Positions 23,940 through 33,071 are shown, numbered from the stretch's first letter. The stretch is DNA of 62,813 nucleotides from Bacteroidales bacterium (GCA_031276035.1 JAISNV010000025.1:1-62813), one strand, 5' to 3'. Notes: generated by a model from the letters alone, not told the origin. Made by a program: numbers and translations.

Positions 23940-25106
23940 TTAATAGATGAAATTTCCGTAAGGAGAACGTATGCTTAACATTTTTTTGTCATTTTTCTCG
24001 CAATGCCCAACAATTTGAGTGTCGATATTAAATGATTTGCCGATGTCAATTAATGTAGAAGCGTATTTTTCAGAAATATAAATTTCAAGTCGGTGTCCCA
24101 TATTAAAAGTTTTGTACATCTCATTCCAGCAGGTATTACTTTCTTTTTGAATCAAATCAAATAGGGGTGGAATAGTAAAAAGGTTATCCTTAACAACGTG
24201 AATATTATCATCAATAAAATGTAGAATCTTGGTTTGTCCGCCGCCGCTGCAGTGAATCATTCCGTGAATTTCGCTCCTAATCTCTTTAAATATAGCATTT
24301 AGAACCGGAAGATATGTGCGGGTAGGGGACAAAACTAATTTTCCGACATTAGTATTTACAATTGGATTTGTTAATTCTTTTGTGCCGCAATAAATTAAAT
24401 TATACGGCACATCCGGATCATAGGACTCAGGATATAATTCTGCATATTTTTTACAAAAAACATCGTGACGTGCAGAGGTCAGCCCATTGCTACCCATTCC
24501 TCCGTTGTATTCTTTTTCATAGGAGGCAATTCCGTAGGAAGCAAATCCTACTATTACATCACCGGCATTTATTTTATCATTAGCAATAATTTTATTACGT
24601 TTTGCCCTTGCTGTAACCGTAGAATCAACTATAATTGTTCTTACCAGATCCCCAACATCAGCAGTTTCACCGCCTGTCGAATAAATATTTATGCCAAGAT
24701 TTCTTAGCTCCTCAAGAAATTCTTCAGTACCTTCAATAATAGCAGAGATAATTTCACCAGGAATTAAAGATTTATTTCGTCCAATTGTCGATGATAATAA
24801 AATATTATCATCAATCCCAACACACATTAAATCATCAGTATTCATTACAATAGCATCTTGCGCAATACCTTTCCATACCGACATATCACCTGTTTCTTTC
24901 CAATATATATATGCCAATGAAGACTTTGTACCTGCACCGTCAGCGTGCATTATATTACAATATTCATCGTCATTACCCAGAATGTCTGGGATTATTTTAC
25001 AAAAAGCTTTAGGGAAAATTCCCTTTGAAACATTTTTAATAGCTGTGTGCACATCTTCTTTACTTGAGGACACACCACGCAGCTCATATCTTGATTTATT
25101 GTTCAT
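23940..25106 (-). CDS. purM: Phosphoribosylformylglycinamidine cyclo-ligase (AIR synthetase)
   Basis: The 388-residue protein is a PurM-type enzyme that closes the imidazole ring in purine synthesis using ATP. Visible family marks are MHADGAGTKSSLAYIYWKE, NTDDLMCVG and STGGETADVGDLV, plus GFASYGI in the middle. It is somewhat longer than Escherichia coli PurM (345) and belongs to a divergent Bacteroidota form. Its ATG overlaps the stop codon of the OmpA gene by one base (TAATG), so it is translationally coupled to it, an unusual partner. Confidence 0.88.
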   Translation of the reverse strand: MNNKSRYELRGVSSSKEDVHTAIKNVSKGIFPKAFCKIIPDILGNDDEYCNIMHADGAGTKSSLAYIYWKETGDMSVWKGIAQDAIVMNTDDLMCVGIDDNILLSSTIGRNKSLIPGEIISAIIEGTEEFLEELRNLGINIYSTGGETADVGDLVRTIIVDSTVTARAKRNKIIANDKINAGDVIVGFASYGIASYEKEYNGGMGSNGLTSARHDVFCKKYAELYPESYDPDVPYNLIYCGTKELTNPIVNTNVGKLVLSPTRTYLPVLNAIFKEIRSEIHGMIHCSGGGQTKILHFIDDNIHVVKDNLFTIPPLFDLIQKESNTCWNEMYKTFNMGHRLEIYISEKYASTLIDIGKSFNIDTQIVGHCEKNDKKMLSIRSPYGNFIY

Positions 25107-27571
25107 TATTCGAAGATTATCAATTGACTGCCTTCGTCAAAAATTACCATACCAACTCTATCTAAAGTTTTTTTGTTAAGAACGAGATCATAAGGGATTC
25201 TGCTATTTACAACAACCGGAACATTTTCAATTTCTTTATTGCCGAAACGTATAGTTTTGATAATGATTGTTGTTCTTTCTGCAATTTTACCTTGTGAGAT
25301 AACTTTAGCCGGGTCACCTTCAATATCGTCAATAGTAATAACACCTTTTTGTAAGAACTCAACAGCTTTAGTATGTGAAATATAATTATCCGACATCTTT
25401 GGCTCGTATTCGAAATTCAATGTATAACCATTTGCGATACATTTGGATACTGTTTTATTGTCTTTTGTGATGATGTAATTGATATAGTTTTTATTAGGAT
25501 CTACAACAATATTTATAATTCCTCGAACATCATCGATAGATTCGTTTTGAAGCGTTATTTCATCTGGAACGAAATCTTTACTGATAATTGTAAACTCGGT
25601 TCTACGATTGAGTTGATTGGCCGCATCCTTAGCCGATTGTGTAGGTAAATTATTGACGTACTCTTCATTAAGGGTTGTGCCTCCCGAGAAAAATTGTCCG
25701 TTTACGGTGTAATCTTTATGGAGTGTACGTGGTTTACGTTCACCGTAACCCTTTGCAACTAATCTTCTCGAATTTATACCACGATCAATTAAATAAGCAA
25801 CAACAGATTCGGCACGTTTCTGAGAAAGCGCATCGTTACTTTCAATAGAACCTATCATGTCGGTATGGGAGGCTAATTCGATAACAATATTCGGATTCAA
25901 ATTCAAGGTTGTAATAAGACCTTGCAGTGAATCCTGATATTGAGGTTTTAAATCCCATTTAGCAAAATCATAAAGGATATCGGGTAATACTACAGGTTGG
26001 TCAGGAATAGGGGACAAGGTAAAATCTCTTATAAAATTTTCACTTTTGGTTAGACCAACAGTTGTTTCCTTACCTGTAATTGTCAAATAATTATTTTTTT
26101 CAATTGTAATGTCATAAGTTGTTTCCGGTTTTAATTGTGATTTCGAAAAGACATATTCACCTTTATTATTTGTAATTGATTGAATAATACTACCATCTGT
26201 GCCGGTTAAAACTACTTTAACTCCATTTATATATTGCAGAGTCTTTTCATCCGTGATAGTACCTGTTAATGTAAACTCAATAGGAGGAACTATAAATCCG
26301 TAAATATCATCGTTACCTTTTCCACCTTTTCTATTAGAACTGAAATAACCTTCATTTCTTTCGGGACGGAATAAAATTCCGAAATCATCAGCACTTGAAT
26401 TTAATGGAGCACCTGCATTTATCGGTAACGATTTAGGGATTTTATTTCTATCTAAATAAACATAAAATAAATCTAATCCGCCTATACCCGGATGACCATC
26501 GGAAGAAAAATATAAGGTACTGTCATTCCTGAAATGAGGAAACATTTCATTTCCTTTAGTATTGACTTTATTTCCGAGATTAATTGGTGTTTCGAAATCG
26601 GAGTTAGTAGATTCGCGGGTTGCTATGTAAAGATCTTTCCCACCTAATCCTCCCATTCGGTCGGAAGCAAAAACTATAGTAAGTTCGTCATCAGTAAGTG
26701 TCGGATGACCTGTCACACAAGTACTATCGCCACCTAATTTGACTTCTTTGGGATCAGACCAAGTTTTACCATTACGTCTTGCTACATAAATTTTGCACCC
26801 TACATATATGTCTTTACTATCAGGGCAATATGTATAATATAATCTATTTCCTCTATAATTAGAAAATGGGGTGCCTTCATTGGCAGTAGTGTTTACGATA
26901 TTATCTTCATCAATAGGCACAGGTTGACTCCATTTTCCTTTCACATCAAAAGAAGCCATAAAAATATCACTGAACCGTTCCCCTGTCCATTCATCGTTTT
27001 GTTTGCCTTTTGCCGATTCTCGCGAAGAAGTAAAGAGAATTGAAGTATAGCTTTGATCGCCCCATGTAGGGGAGAATTCACTATATTTAGAATTAATGGT
27101 TTTTATCGGAATTATTTCACATTTATCCGGATTAGCAAGCCATTCCATAACTTTTTCACAAGATTCCAATCCTGCTAGAGCCAAAGGATCTCCGGGTACA
27201 ATATCAAGATAAGTCTGATATTGTTCTTTAGCAAGATCATATTTTTCATTAAATCTCAGAGCATTTGCATATCTTAAAATAACAGTTGAATCACGTTTAT
27301 CATATTTTCCGCGAATAGCCGCTCTATACTGAGCCTCCGCATTTTTCATTTTACTCGTATAAGTATAGCAATCACCTAAACGTGAAGCAATCCTTGCTCT
27401 TTCTGTTCGATTTTTTTTTGATTTGGAATATGCTTTTTTATATTTTTCAATAGCAGTAGTATAATATTGTTCTTCAAAAGCTTTGTCGGCTGCTTGAATA
27501 TGTCTGTTTTGTGAAATAGCCACCGTAGTGAAAAATAATAATATTGTTAATATTGTTATTTGTTTTGCCAT
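25106..27571 (-). CDS. PorE-like OmpA-family protein (TPR, beta-propeller, CRD, OmpA_C)
   Basis: The 821-residue protein has a signal peptide (about 1-20), TPR-like helices (about 22-145), PD40/WD40-like beta-propeller repeats (about 160-425), a carboxypeptidase-regulatory-like domain (about 430-515) and an OmpA_C peptidoglycan-binding domain (about 530-660) with ELASHTD and QKRAESVVAYL. This order is that of PorE, a type IX secretion component that anchors the machine to peptidoglycan. An extra C-terminal stretch of about 140 residues is not in the classic layout. Many paralogues share this order, so the T9SS link is inference. Confidence 0.85.
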   Translation of the reverse strand: MAKQITILTILLFFTTVAISQNRHIQAADKAFEEQYYTTAIEKYKKAYSKSKKNRTERARIASRLGDCYTYTSKMKNAEAQYRAAIRGKYDKRDSTVILRYANALRFNEKYDLAKEQYQTYLDIVPGDPLALAGLESCEKVMEWLANPDKCEIIPIKTINSKYSEFSPTWGDQSYTSILFTSSRESAKGKQNDEWTGERFSDIFMASFDVKGKWSQPVPIDEDNIVNTTANEGTPFSNYRGNRLYYTYCPDSKDIYVGCKIYVARRNGKTWSDPKEVKLGGDSTCVTGHPTLTDDELTIVFASDRMGGLGGKDLYIATRESTNSDFETPINLGNKVNTKGNEMFPHFRNDSTLYFSSDGHPGIGGLDLFYVYLDRNKIPKSLPINAGAPLNSSADDFGILFRPERNEGYFSSNRKGGKGNDDIYGFIVPPIEFTLTGTITDEKTLQYINGVKVVLTGTDGSIIQSITNNKGEYVFSKSQLKPETTYDITIEKNNYLTITGKETTVGLTKSENFIRDFTLSPIPDQPVVLPDILYDFAKWDLKPQYQDSLQGLITTLNLNPNIVIELASHTDMIGSIESNDALSQKRAESVVAYLIDRGINSRRLVAKGYGERKPRTLHKDYTVNGQFFSGGTTLNEEYVNNLPTQSAKDAANQLNRRTEFTIISKDFVPDEITLQNESIDDVRGIINIVVDPNKNYINYIITKDNKTVSKCIANGYTLNFEYEPKMSDNYISHTKAVEFLQKGVITIDDIEGDPAKVISQGKIAERTTIIIKTIRFGNKEIENVPVVVNSRIPYDLVLNKKTLDRVGMVIFDEGSQLIIFE

Positions 27572-27589
27572 ATTAATAAAATTAATCTA

Positions 27590-27597
27590 CAAAGATA
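27590..27597 (-). promoter_or_regulatory. -7 box for the OmpA-purM unit
   Basis: TATCTTTG on the minus strand, 18 bases upstream of the ATG at 27571. Confidence 0.75.
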
Positions 27598-27701
27598 TAT
27601 AAAGAGGTTGATATTTTAACGAAACGATCGCGAAAATATTATTTTTATTAACTTTTATGTTGTTGTAATAATAATTTGAATACAATATTTAGATTAAAAT
27701 T

Positions 27702-27714
27702 CAACTTAGAAAGT
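27702..27714 (+). repeat. Dispersed dyad motif, RAYT-upstream copy 1 (D)
   Basis: CAACTTAGAAAGT, exact, in the longer form TCAACTTAGAAAGTAAAA. Same orientation as the transposase gene at 27966. Confidence 0.85.
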
Positions 27715-27764
27715 AAAATTAGAGTGTAGTGAAAAATATGTTGAAGGAAATGAAATTATTAGTA

Positions 27765-27777
27765 CAACTTAGATAGT
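27765..27777 (+). repeat. Dispersed dyad motif, RAYT-upstream copy 2 (E)
   Basis: CAACTTAGATAGT, one mismatch, 63 bases after copy 1 in the same orientation. Confidence 0.7.
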
Positions 27778-27841
27778 ATTTTTAATTAATTAAATTTAAT
27801 GAAGACCCTTAAAATCATATAAAGTGGATTTAGATTTATTT

Positions 27842-27854
27842 GGACTTAGAAAGT
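27842..27854 (+). repeat. Dispersed dyad motif, RAYT-upstream copy 3 (F)
   Basis: GGACTTAGAAAGT with the exact 11-base core, 77 bases after copy 2 and 111 bases before the transposase ATG. Its flanks match copy A at 18899. Confidence 0.85.
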
Positions 27855-27965
27855 AAAACTAATTTTAATAAAAACAATTAAACAATTTTCAGTAATTTGT
27901 GTTAATTTTTTTATTAATTTCATAAGACATTTTGTGATTTTTTTGATTAATAAGAAAAAATACCT

Positions 27966-28625
27966 ATGAAAAATAAACGCAAATGGAAAGATTATTATGT
28001 TTCACTTCTTAAAGGACTTTGTTATCATATTTATAATGAGGGGAATAATAAACAAATTATATTTCGAGATGATGCTGATAAAGAAAGATTTATTAAAAAA
28101 TTTAAACTTTATATGACCCCATTTGTTATATTAGAATCTTATTCATTGATGCCAAATCATTTTCATATTATTATGATTGTGAAAAAAGATTTTAAAAATT
28201 ACACAGATAGATATATTAATTTAGATAAAGTTATTACTCGCTTCAAAAAAAAATCATCTCGTGAGGAAGAGAGTATCATAATAGGAGAATTAATGAGAAG
28301 ATTTTTAATGTCTTATTCAAAATATTACAACTCTAAATATTCATTAACAGGAAGTTTATTTAGAAAGAATTATAGACGAATATTATTAGAAACTATTGAA
28401 GATATTAAGCGAGTTATTATCTTTATTCATAGAAATCCACAGATTCATGAATTAATTAATGATTTTAGAGATTATACGTGGAGTACATATAAACGATATA
28501 AGGATGAAACAAAATGGTTATTGAGTTCGGGAGTAATATTTAAAACTTTATTCAAAAATATATTAATAATGGAGTTTGAACATATCAATCACACTGATAA
28601 TGATTATGATATTCAAATTGAATAA
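27966..28625 (+). CDS. REP-associated tyrosine transposase (RAYT, Y1 HUH superfamily)
   Basis: The 219-residue protein belongs to the IS200-like Y1 superfamily. The HUH metal motif is His65-Phe-His67 in SLMPNHFHIIMIV. The catalytic tyrosine is in the SYSKYYNSKY segment (about 116-125), followed by GSLFRKNYRR. The C-terminal part has FIHRNPQIHELINDFRDYTWS, typical of RAYTs. RAYTs are single-copy domesticated transposases that recognise short palindromic REP elements and do not sit in a typical IS. Here no IS ends are seen, but three direct copies of the dispersed dyad lie in the 264 bases upstream. It is convergent with the next gene, with 3 bases between stops. Confidence 0.92.
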   Translation: MKNKRKWKDYYVSLLKGLCYHIYNEGNNKQIIFRDDADKERFIKKFKLYMTPFVILESYSLMPNHFHIIMIVKKDFKNYTDRYINLDKVITRFKKKSSREEESIIIGELMRRFLMSYSKYYNSKYSLTGSLFRKNYRRILLETIEDIKRVIIFIHRNPQIHELINDFRDYTWSTYKRYKDETKWLLSSGVIFKTLFKNILIMEFEHINHTDNDYDIQIE

Positions 28626-28628
28626 TAT

Positions 28629-29264
28629 TTATCTAATAAAATTAGTCTTAATTTTTTGTTCTTTTTCAGGTTTGATATTTTTCAATTCATAGTTATTAAT
28701 TGATTGTAGCAACCATGCAATATTTTTACCAAGAACATGCATAGTTTGTATTCCCTCTTCGTCTTGAAGAACTTCACCGGGTTTTGCGCCATGAACAATG
28801 TTCCAATAATTTGATGATGGGATTATCATTTCAGAAATTTGAAGATAATGATTAAGAGCATTGAATGCCATTGTACCTCCTGAACGTCGAGCCACAACGA
28901 CAGACGCGCCAATTTTGTGCCTGAACCAATTACCATTTGAGTCGGATGTATAAAACATTCTATCAAGGAAACATTTCATTGTACCTGCAATTCCGGAATA
29001 ATAAACAGGAGAACCTAAAATAATACCGTCGGCTTCTTTGATTACAGGTAAAAGGTCATTTAAAATATCAGTATTAATTACACATTTTTCATCCTTATTT
29101 TTATAGCATTTTCCACATCCCATACATCCTTTGATATCTTTTGCTCCTATATGAATTATCTCAAAATCAATATTCTCATTAATTACTGTTTTTCCAATCT
29201 CATTCAAGGTCGTATAAGTATTACCGTTTTGTTTAGGACTACCATTAATAGCTACTACTTTCAT
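28629..29264 (-). CDS. Flavodoxin-fold NAD(P)H-dependent reductase with Cys motif
   Basis: The 211-residue protein begins MKVVAINGSPKQNGNTYTTL, the phosphate-binding start of NADPH-dependent FMN reductases. It has a GCMGCGKCYKNKDEKC cluster near 47-62, as in iron-sulfur flavoproteins, and GSPVYYSGIAGTMKCFLDRM. It probably binds FMN and perhaps one iron-sulfur cluster and reduces small molecules. I chose ATG 29264; an earlier in-frame start adds only a poor 14-residue extension. It lies downstream of the quinone-reductase gene on the same strand. Confidence 0.87.
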   Translation of the reverse strand: MKVVAINGSPKQNGNTYTTLNEIGKTVINENIDFEIIHIGAKDIKGCMGCGKCYKNKDEKCVINTDILNDLLPVIKEADGIILGSPVYYSGIAGTMKCFLDRMFYTSDSNGNWFRHKIGASVVVARRSGGTMAFNALNHYLQISEMIIPSSNYWNIVHGAKPGEVLQDEEGIQTMHVLGKNIAWLLQSINNYELKNIKPEKEQKIKTNFIR

Positions 29265-29331
29265 ATTATATATTTTTAATTTATTAATTTGAAGAAATAA
29301 TTGCAACTAATAATTATTCCCTTTTATAATT

Positions 29332-29898
29332 CTATCTAGTTTTAACACATTGATTTACTTTTTCCAAAAAGACTTTTCTATCTGTACCTGGAATAGAAAC
29401 CAATCCGCAATTCATCCACAATGTGTTTTCTATACCAACAGACGTAAGTATGTTAAATATCATATCATTATAAACATCACCGAATTTCGAAATATTTTCT
29501 GTCGGTTGCCCAGATGTTGTTATAACCATTGATTTCGGAATTTTCAATAATGGTTTCCATGAATTATTAGAATCATCGTACGCAAAACCCTTCAAAAAAA
29601 CTTTATCAAAAAATCCCTTTAAAATTGCCGGCATACTAGACCACCAGTCGGGAAAAATAAATATCAAATCATTACTCATTAATATCATGTCTTGGTATTT
29701 TTTTACCAGAGGATCTATATACTTACCTTCGTTAAATATTATAAGTTCTTCTTCGGATAAAACCGGATTGAAGTTGTCTTTATGTAAATCAATAATCTGA
29801 TATTCTGTGTATTCTTCGGATAATGCTTCGATTACTGTATCTAAAATAGCTTTGTTAAAACTTCTGTGCCATGGATGTGCAAAAATTATTGTTGTCAT
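29332..29898 (-). CDS. NAD(P)H:quinone oxidoreductase-like flavoprotein (Flavodoxin_2)
   Basis: The 188-residue protein has the flavodoxin-like fold of KefF/MdaB/NQO1. It starts MTTIIFAHPWHRSFNKAILD and has the family mark FPDWWSSMPAILKGFFDKVF near 96. It likely uses FAD or FMN to reduce quinones or xenobiotics by two electrons. Longer in-frame versions reach across the divergent promoter and are not credible. I chose ATG 29898, 13 bases after a TATCTTTG box. It is divergent from the CoA-binding protein gene. Confidence 0.9.
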   Translation of the reverse strand: MTTIIFAHPWHRSFNKAILDTVIEALSEEYTEYQIIDLHKDNFNPVLSEEELIIFNEGKYIDPLVKKYQDMILMSNDLIFIFPDWWSSMPAILKGFFDKVFLKGFAYDDSNNSWKPLLKIPKSMVITTSGQPTENISKFGDVYNDMIFNILTSVGIENTLWMNCGLVSIPGTDRKVFLEKVNQCVKTR

Positions 29899-29910
29899 AA
29901 AATTTTTATG

Positions 29911-29918
29911 CAAAGATA
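29911..29918 (-). promoter_or_regulatory. -7 box for the quinone-reductase gene
   Basis: TATCTTTG on the minus strand, 12 bases upstream of ATG 29898. Confidence 0.75.
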
Positions 29919-29975
29919 AAAAGATAATCTCTAAATAATAATGTATCGGATTCAAAATTCTTAATTCAAAAATAT

Positions 29976-29983
29976 TATTTTTG
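29976..29983 (+). promoter_or_regulatory. -7 box for the CoA-binding protein gene
   Basis: TATTTTTG, 12 bases before ATG 29996. It overlaps an upstream TTG, which is therefore not the start. Confidence 0.7.
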
Positions 29984-29995
29984 CAAAAAATAAAT

Positions 29996-30358
29996 ATGAA
30001 TAAACTTACTTTAGTTATTGGAGCTAATACGCGTACCAATAGTTATGCAAATATGGCGGTGTCACGGCTACTTCAGAACAATATAGATGTTATTGCTTTA
30101 GGGATAAACCAGGGTAAAATTGAAAATATTGAAATTACCACTGAATTTCCAAAAGATAAGAATATTGATACGGTAACTCTATATATTAATCCAAAAAGAC
30201 AGGAAGAATATTATGAAAAAATTATTGGTTTAAAACCAAAAAGAGTTATTTTTAATCCTGGAACTGAAAATCCTGAGTTTAAGAATTTGTTAATCAAGAA
30301 TAATATCAGTGTTCTTGAACAGTGTACATTGGTAATGTTGAGTTTAGGAGAATATTAG
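29996..30358 (+). CDS. CoA-binding protein (YccU-like)
   Basis: The 120-residue Rossmann-fold protein is of the CoA_binding_2 family. It has LVIGANTRTNSYANMAVSRL, with the nucleotide-binding loop, then VIALGINQGKIEN and a C-terminal IFNPGTENPEF. Such proteins resemble the CoA-binding domain of succinyl-CoA ligase. Function is unknown. It is followed after 9 bases by the DUF763 gene and is probably cotranscribed with it. Confidence 0.87.
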   Translation: MNKLTLVIGANTRTNSYANMAVSRLLQNNIDVIALGINQGKIENIEITTEFPKDKNIDTVTLYINPKRQEEYYEKIIGLKPKRVIFNPGTENPEFKNLLIKNNISVLEQCTLVMLSLGEY

Positions 30359-30367
30359 TATAGAATA

Positions 30368-31573
30368 ATGAAGCGAGGAAAGGCTGATTTACCTTTACAT
30401 TATGGGGTTGTACCTCAATGGCTTGCTCAGAGAATGAGTTTGCTTGGTGGTGCAATTGTTGAAGCAATTATTATTGAATACGGAAGAGATGCTTTTCTTC
30501 AGCGAATAAGTGATCCGTTTTGGTTTCAATCGCTTGGTTGTGTACTTGGCATGGATTGGCATTCATCAGGAATTACTACTTCAGTAATGAATGCATTGAA
30601 AAAATCAGTAAATAAGAAATCTGCCGAGCTTGGAATTTATATTTGCGGGGGAAGAGGAAAGTCATCTAGACAAACACCTGTTGAATTAATGGATGTAGCT
30701 TATAAAACAGGTTTAAACGGCGATGATTTGGTTTACAATAGTAAATTATCTGCTAAAGTAGATAATACGGCCGTTCAAGATGGATTTCAACTTTATCTTC
30801 ACTCATTTATTGTTACAAAAGACGGCGAATGGGCGATTGTTCAACAAGGAATGAATGTAGATATGAAACTTGCAAGAAGGTATCATTGGCTTTCTTCTGC
30901 TTTGGAATCTTTTACAGAAGAACCCCATACTTCGGTTTGTGGAAACAACCAAGGATCAATTTTAAATCTTACGGATAAAGCAGCTACACTTACTAAGTCT
31001 AAAATAATTGAACTTACAAAAGAAAATCCAAACAAGTTAATGCGTGATATTTCATTGATATTACCTAATCATCACGAAGTGCAAGCAAAAGATGTTAACT
31101 TAAAGCGACTCGGCGCGACATTAATATTAATGCACGAAACTAATGTAAATGACATTGAATCACTATTGTTGTTAAAAAATGTCGGGCCTAGAACAATTCA
31201 AGCTATGACTTTAGTTAGTGAAGTTATTCATGGTACACCTTCCAGATTTTCAGATCCGGCACGTTTTTCATTTGCACATGGTGGAAAAGATGGTCATCCT
31301 TTTCCTGTCCCATTAAAAGTTTATGATGAAACAATTGATATTTTCGATAAAGCAATTCATAAATCCAAGTTAGGTGATAAAGATCAATCTGAAGCTTTAA
31401 AAAATTTGTCTCGACTTTCTAAGTCCATAGAAAAAACTTATTCCCCAAATAATTTTTTTGATGATTTTGTTGAATATGAACGTAATGAATCATATAAATA
31501 TCGTGGAAAGACTGTTTTCGGCAATGCAAAAAAACCGAAGGGTGATCAGGGAACTCAGTTGAAATTGTTTTAA
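30368..31573 (+). CDS. DUF763 domain-containing protein
   Basis: The 401-residue protein is a full-length DUF763 member. It starts KRGKADLPLHYGVVPQWLAQRM and has CGGRGKSSRQTP, DGFQLYLHSFI and a C-terminal FAHGGKDGHPFPV. The central LLLLKNVGPRTIQAMTLVSE looks like a helix-hairpin-helix DNA-binding segment. The family is found in archaea and bacteria and its function is not known to me. Two copies of the dispersed motif fall in it (exact at 31414, near at 30988), and an exact one lies 27 bases downstream. Confidence 0.9.
   Translation: MKRGKADLPLHYGVVPQWLAQRMSLLGGAIVEAIIIEYGRDAFLQRISDPFWFQSLGCVLGMDWHSSGITTSVMNALKKSVNKKSAELGIYICGGRGKSSRQTPVELMDVAYKTGLNGDDLVYNSKLSAKVDNTAVQDGFQLYLHSFIVTKDGEWAIVQQGMNVDMKLARRYHWLSSALESFTEEPHTSVCGNNQGSILNLTDKAATLTKSKIIELTKENPNKLMRDISLILPNHHEVQAKDVNLKRLGATLILMHETNVNDIESLLLLKNVGPRTIQAMTLVSEVIHGTPSRFSDPARFSFAHGGKDGHPFPVPLKVYDETIDIFDKAIHKSKLGDKDQSEALKNLSRLSKSIEKTYSPNNFFDDFVEYERNESYKYRGKTVFGNAKKPKGDQGTQLKLF
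31414..31426 (-). repeat. Dispersed dyad motif inside the DUF763 gene
   Basis: The plus strand reads ACTTTCTAAGTCC, encoding LSKS. A near copy ACTTACTAAGT lies at 30988-30998, in the same reading frame (LTKS). Confidence 0.55.
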
Positions 31574-31599
31574 TTTGAATTTGTTTCATCATGTTTTTT

Positions 31600-31612
31600 C
31601 AACTTAGAAAGT
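31600..31612 (+). repeat. Dispersed dyad motif, intergenic copy G
   Basis: CAACTTAGAAAGT, exact, 27 bases after the DUF763 stop and upstream of the rlmD -7 box. Confidence 0.8.
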
Positions 31613-31644
31613 AATATCTGCAAATCAAATTATCAAAATAAATT

Positions 31645-31652
31645 TATCTTTG
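31645..31652 (+). promoter_or_regulatory. -7 box for rlmD
   Basis: TATCTTTG, 15 bases before ATG 31668. Confidence 0.75.
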
Positions 31653-31667
31653 CAAAAATTTTTTCTG

Positions 31668-33071
31668 ATGAGAAATAAAACACCTCAAGTTTATTATAAT
31701 TTAAAAATAATTGAAGCTGTTAGTGAAGGTTACTCTATTGCTAAAACTAATGATAATCTAATAATTTTTGTTCCTTACGGTGCTCCAGGCGATATCGTTG
31801 ATATACAGATTACACATAAAAGAAAGTCATTCAAGTACGGTAAAATTATAAATTTCCACTCGTATTCTCCCGATAGAGTAGAACCTTTCTGTAAGTATTT
31901 CGGTTTATGCGGCGGATGTAAATGGCAACATTTGAATTATCAAGCACAGCTTAATTTTAAACAAAAACAAGTTTACGATGCATTAACCAGAATTGGAAAA
32001 GTCGAATTTCCTACAATTAATCCGATAATACCTTCCCGAAAAACCCAATATTACAGGAATAAATTAGAATTCACTTTCTCCGATTTCAGATGGATGTTGG
32101 ATGGTGAGTATGAAAATGATGAAAATCGTAATCTTAATGGATTAGGGTTTCATCTTCCTGGAAAATTTGATAGAATTGTGGATATTGATAAGTGTTACCT
32201 TCAACCTGATCCTTCAAATGCTATTAGGAATTTTGTTAGAAATTATGCTTTAAGTAAAAATTTGACTTTTTATAATATCAAAAACCATTCCGGTTTACTT
32301 AGAAATTTAATTATCAGACAATCTACTACCGATGGATTAATGGTAATATTTGTTGCGGCTGAAGATAATCCTGAAAGTTTATTTCCGCTTTTTGATGAAG
32401 TAAAAAGAAATTTTAAAGAAATTACCTCCCTTCTATATGTTGTTAATGATAAATTTAATGACGATATTTTTGATAGAAATGTTTTTGTATATAGCGGTGA
32501 TGACCATTTGATTGAAAGAATGGGAAATTTGAATTTTATTGTTGGCGCAAAATCTTTTTATCAAACAAATCATGAGCAAGCATTTAATTTATATAAAGTT
32601 GCAAGAGAATTTGCCGGTTTAACCGGTAATGAAATTGTTTATGATTTATATACAGGTACCGGTACTATTGCCAATTTTATTGCGGAAAATGCTAAGAAAG
32701 TTATCGGTATAGAATATATTGAGCAAGCAATTATTGATGCACGACAAAATTCTGAATTTAATAAAATTAAAAACACAGAATTTTTTGAAGGTGATATGGC
32801 GAAGATATTAACAGACGAATTTATTGCTGTTAATGGTAATCCTGATGTTGTGATTACTGATCCGCCAAGAGCCGGAATGCATGCGGATGTTGTAAAAACT
32901 TTAGTGAAACATAGAGTTCCTAAATTAGTTTACATTAGCTGTAATCCTGCTACTCAAGCTCGTGATATTAATATGATGTCAGATACTTTCCAAGTTAAAA
33001 AAGTACAACCGGTAGATATGTTTCCACATACACACCATGTAGAAAATGTTGTTCTTCTAGAGTTAATTTAG
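31668..33071 (+). CDS. rlmD: 23S rRNA (uracil-5-)-methyltransferase, RlmD/RumA family
   Basis: The 467-residue enzyme has an N-terminal TRAM domain (about 1-60) and an iron-sulfur cluster motif FCKYFGLCGGCKW. The C-terminal SAM-dependent methyltransferase domain has VYDLYTGTGTIANFIA, TDPPRAGMH and the catalytic Cys in YISCNPATQARD. It makes m5U in 23S rRNA (U1939 in Escherichia coli); the precise target here is inferred. I chose ATG 31668 because an upstream ATG at 31650 overlaps the -7 box. Confidence 0.9.
   Translation: MRNKTPQVYYNLKIIEAVSEGYSIAKTNDNLIIFVPYGAPGDIVDIQITHKRKSFKYGKIINFHSYSPDRVEPFCKYFGLCGGCKWQHLNYQAQLNFKQKQVYDALTRIGKVEFPTINPIIPSRKTQYYRNKLEFTFSDFRWMLDGEYENDENRNLNGLGFHLPGKFDRIVDIDKCYLQPDPSNAIRNFVRNYALSKNLTFYNIKNHSGLLRNLIIRQSTTDGLMVIFVAAEDNPESLFPLFDEVKRNFKEITSLLYVVNDKFNDDIFDRNVFVYSGDDHLIERMGNLNFIVGAKSFYQTNHEQAFNLYKVAREFAGLTGNEIVYDLYTGTGTIANFIAENAKKVIGIEYIEQAIIDARQNSEFNKIKNTEFFEGDMAKILTDEFIAVNGNPDVVITDPPRAGMHADVVKTLVKHRVPKLVYISCNPATQARDINMMSDTFQVKKVQPVDMFPHTHHVENVVLLELI

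Noticed and set aside
27572..28700. A complete IS200/IS605 insertion sequence around the Y1 transposase.
   Set aside because: No IS ends, no tnpB, no flanking hairpins of the IS200 type; the protein has RAYT-type features.
29899..30039. N-terminal extension of the quinone reductase by 47 residues.
   Set aside because: It crosses the TATCTTTG box of the gene itself and the divergent promoter.
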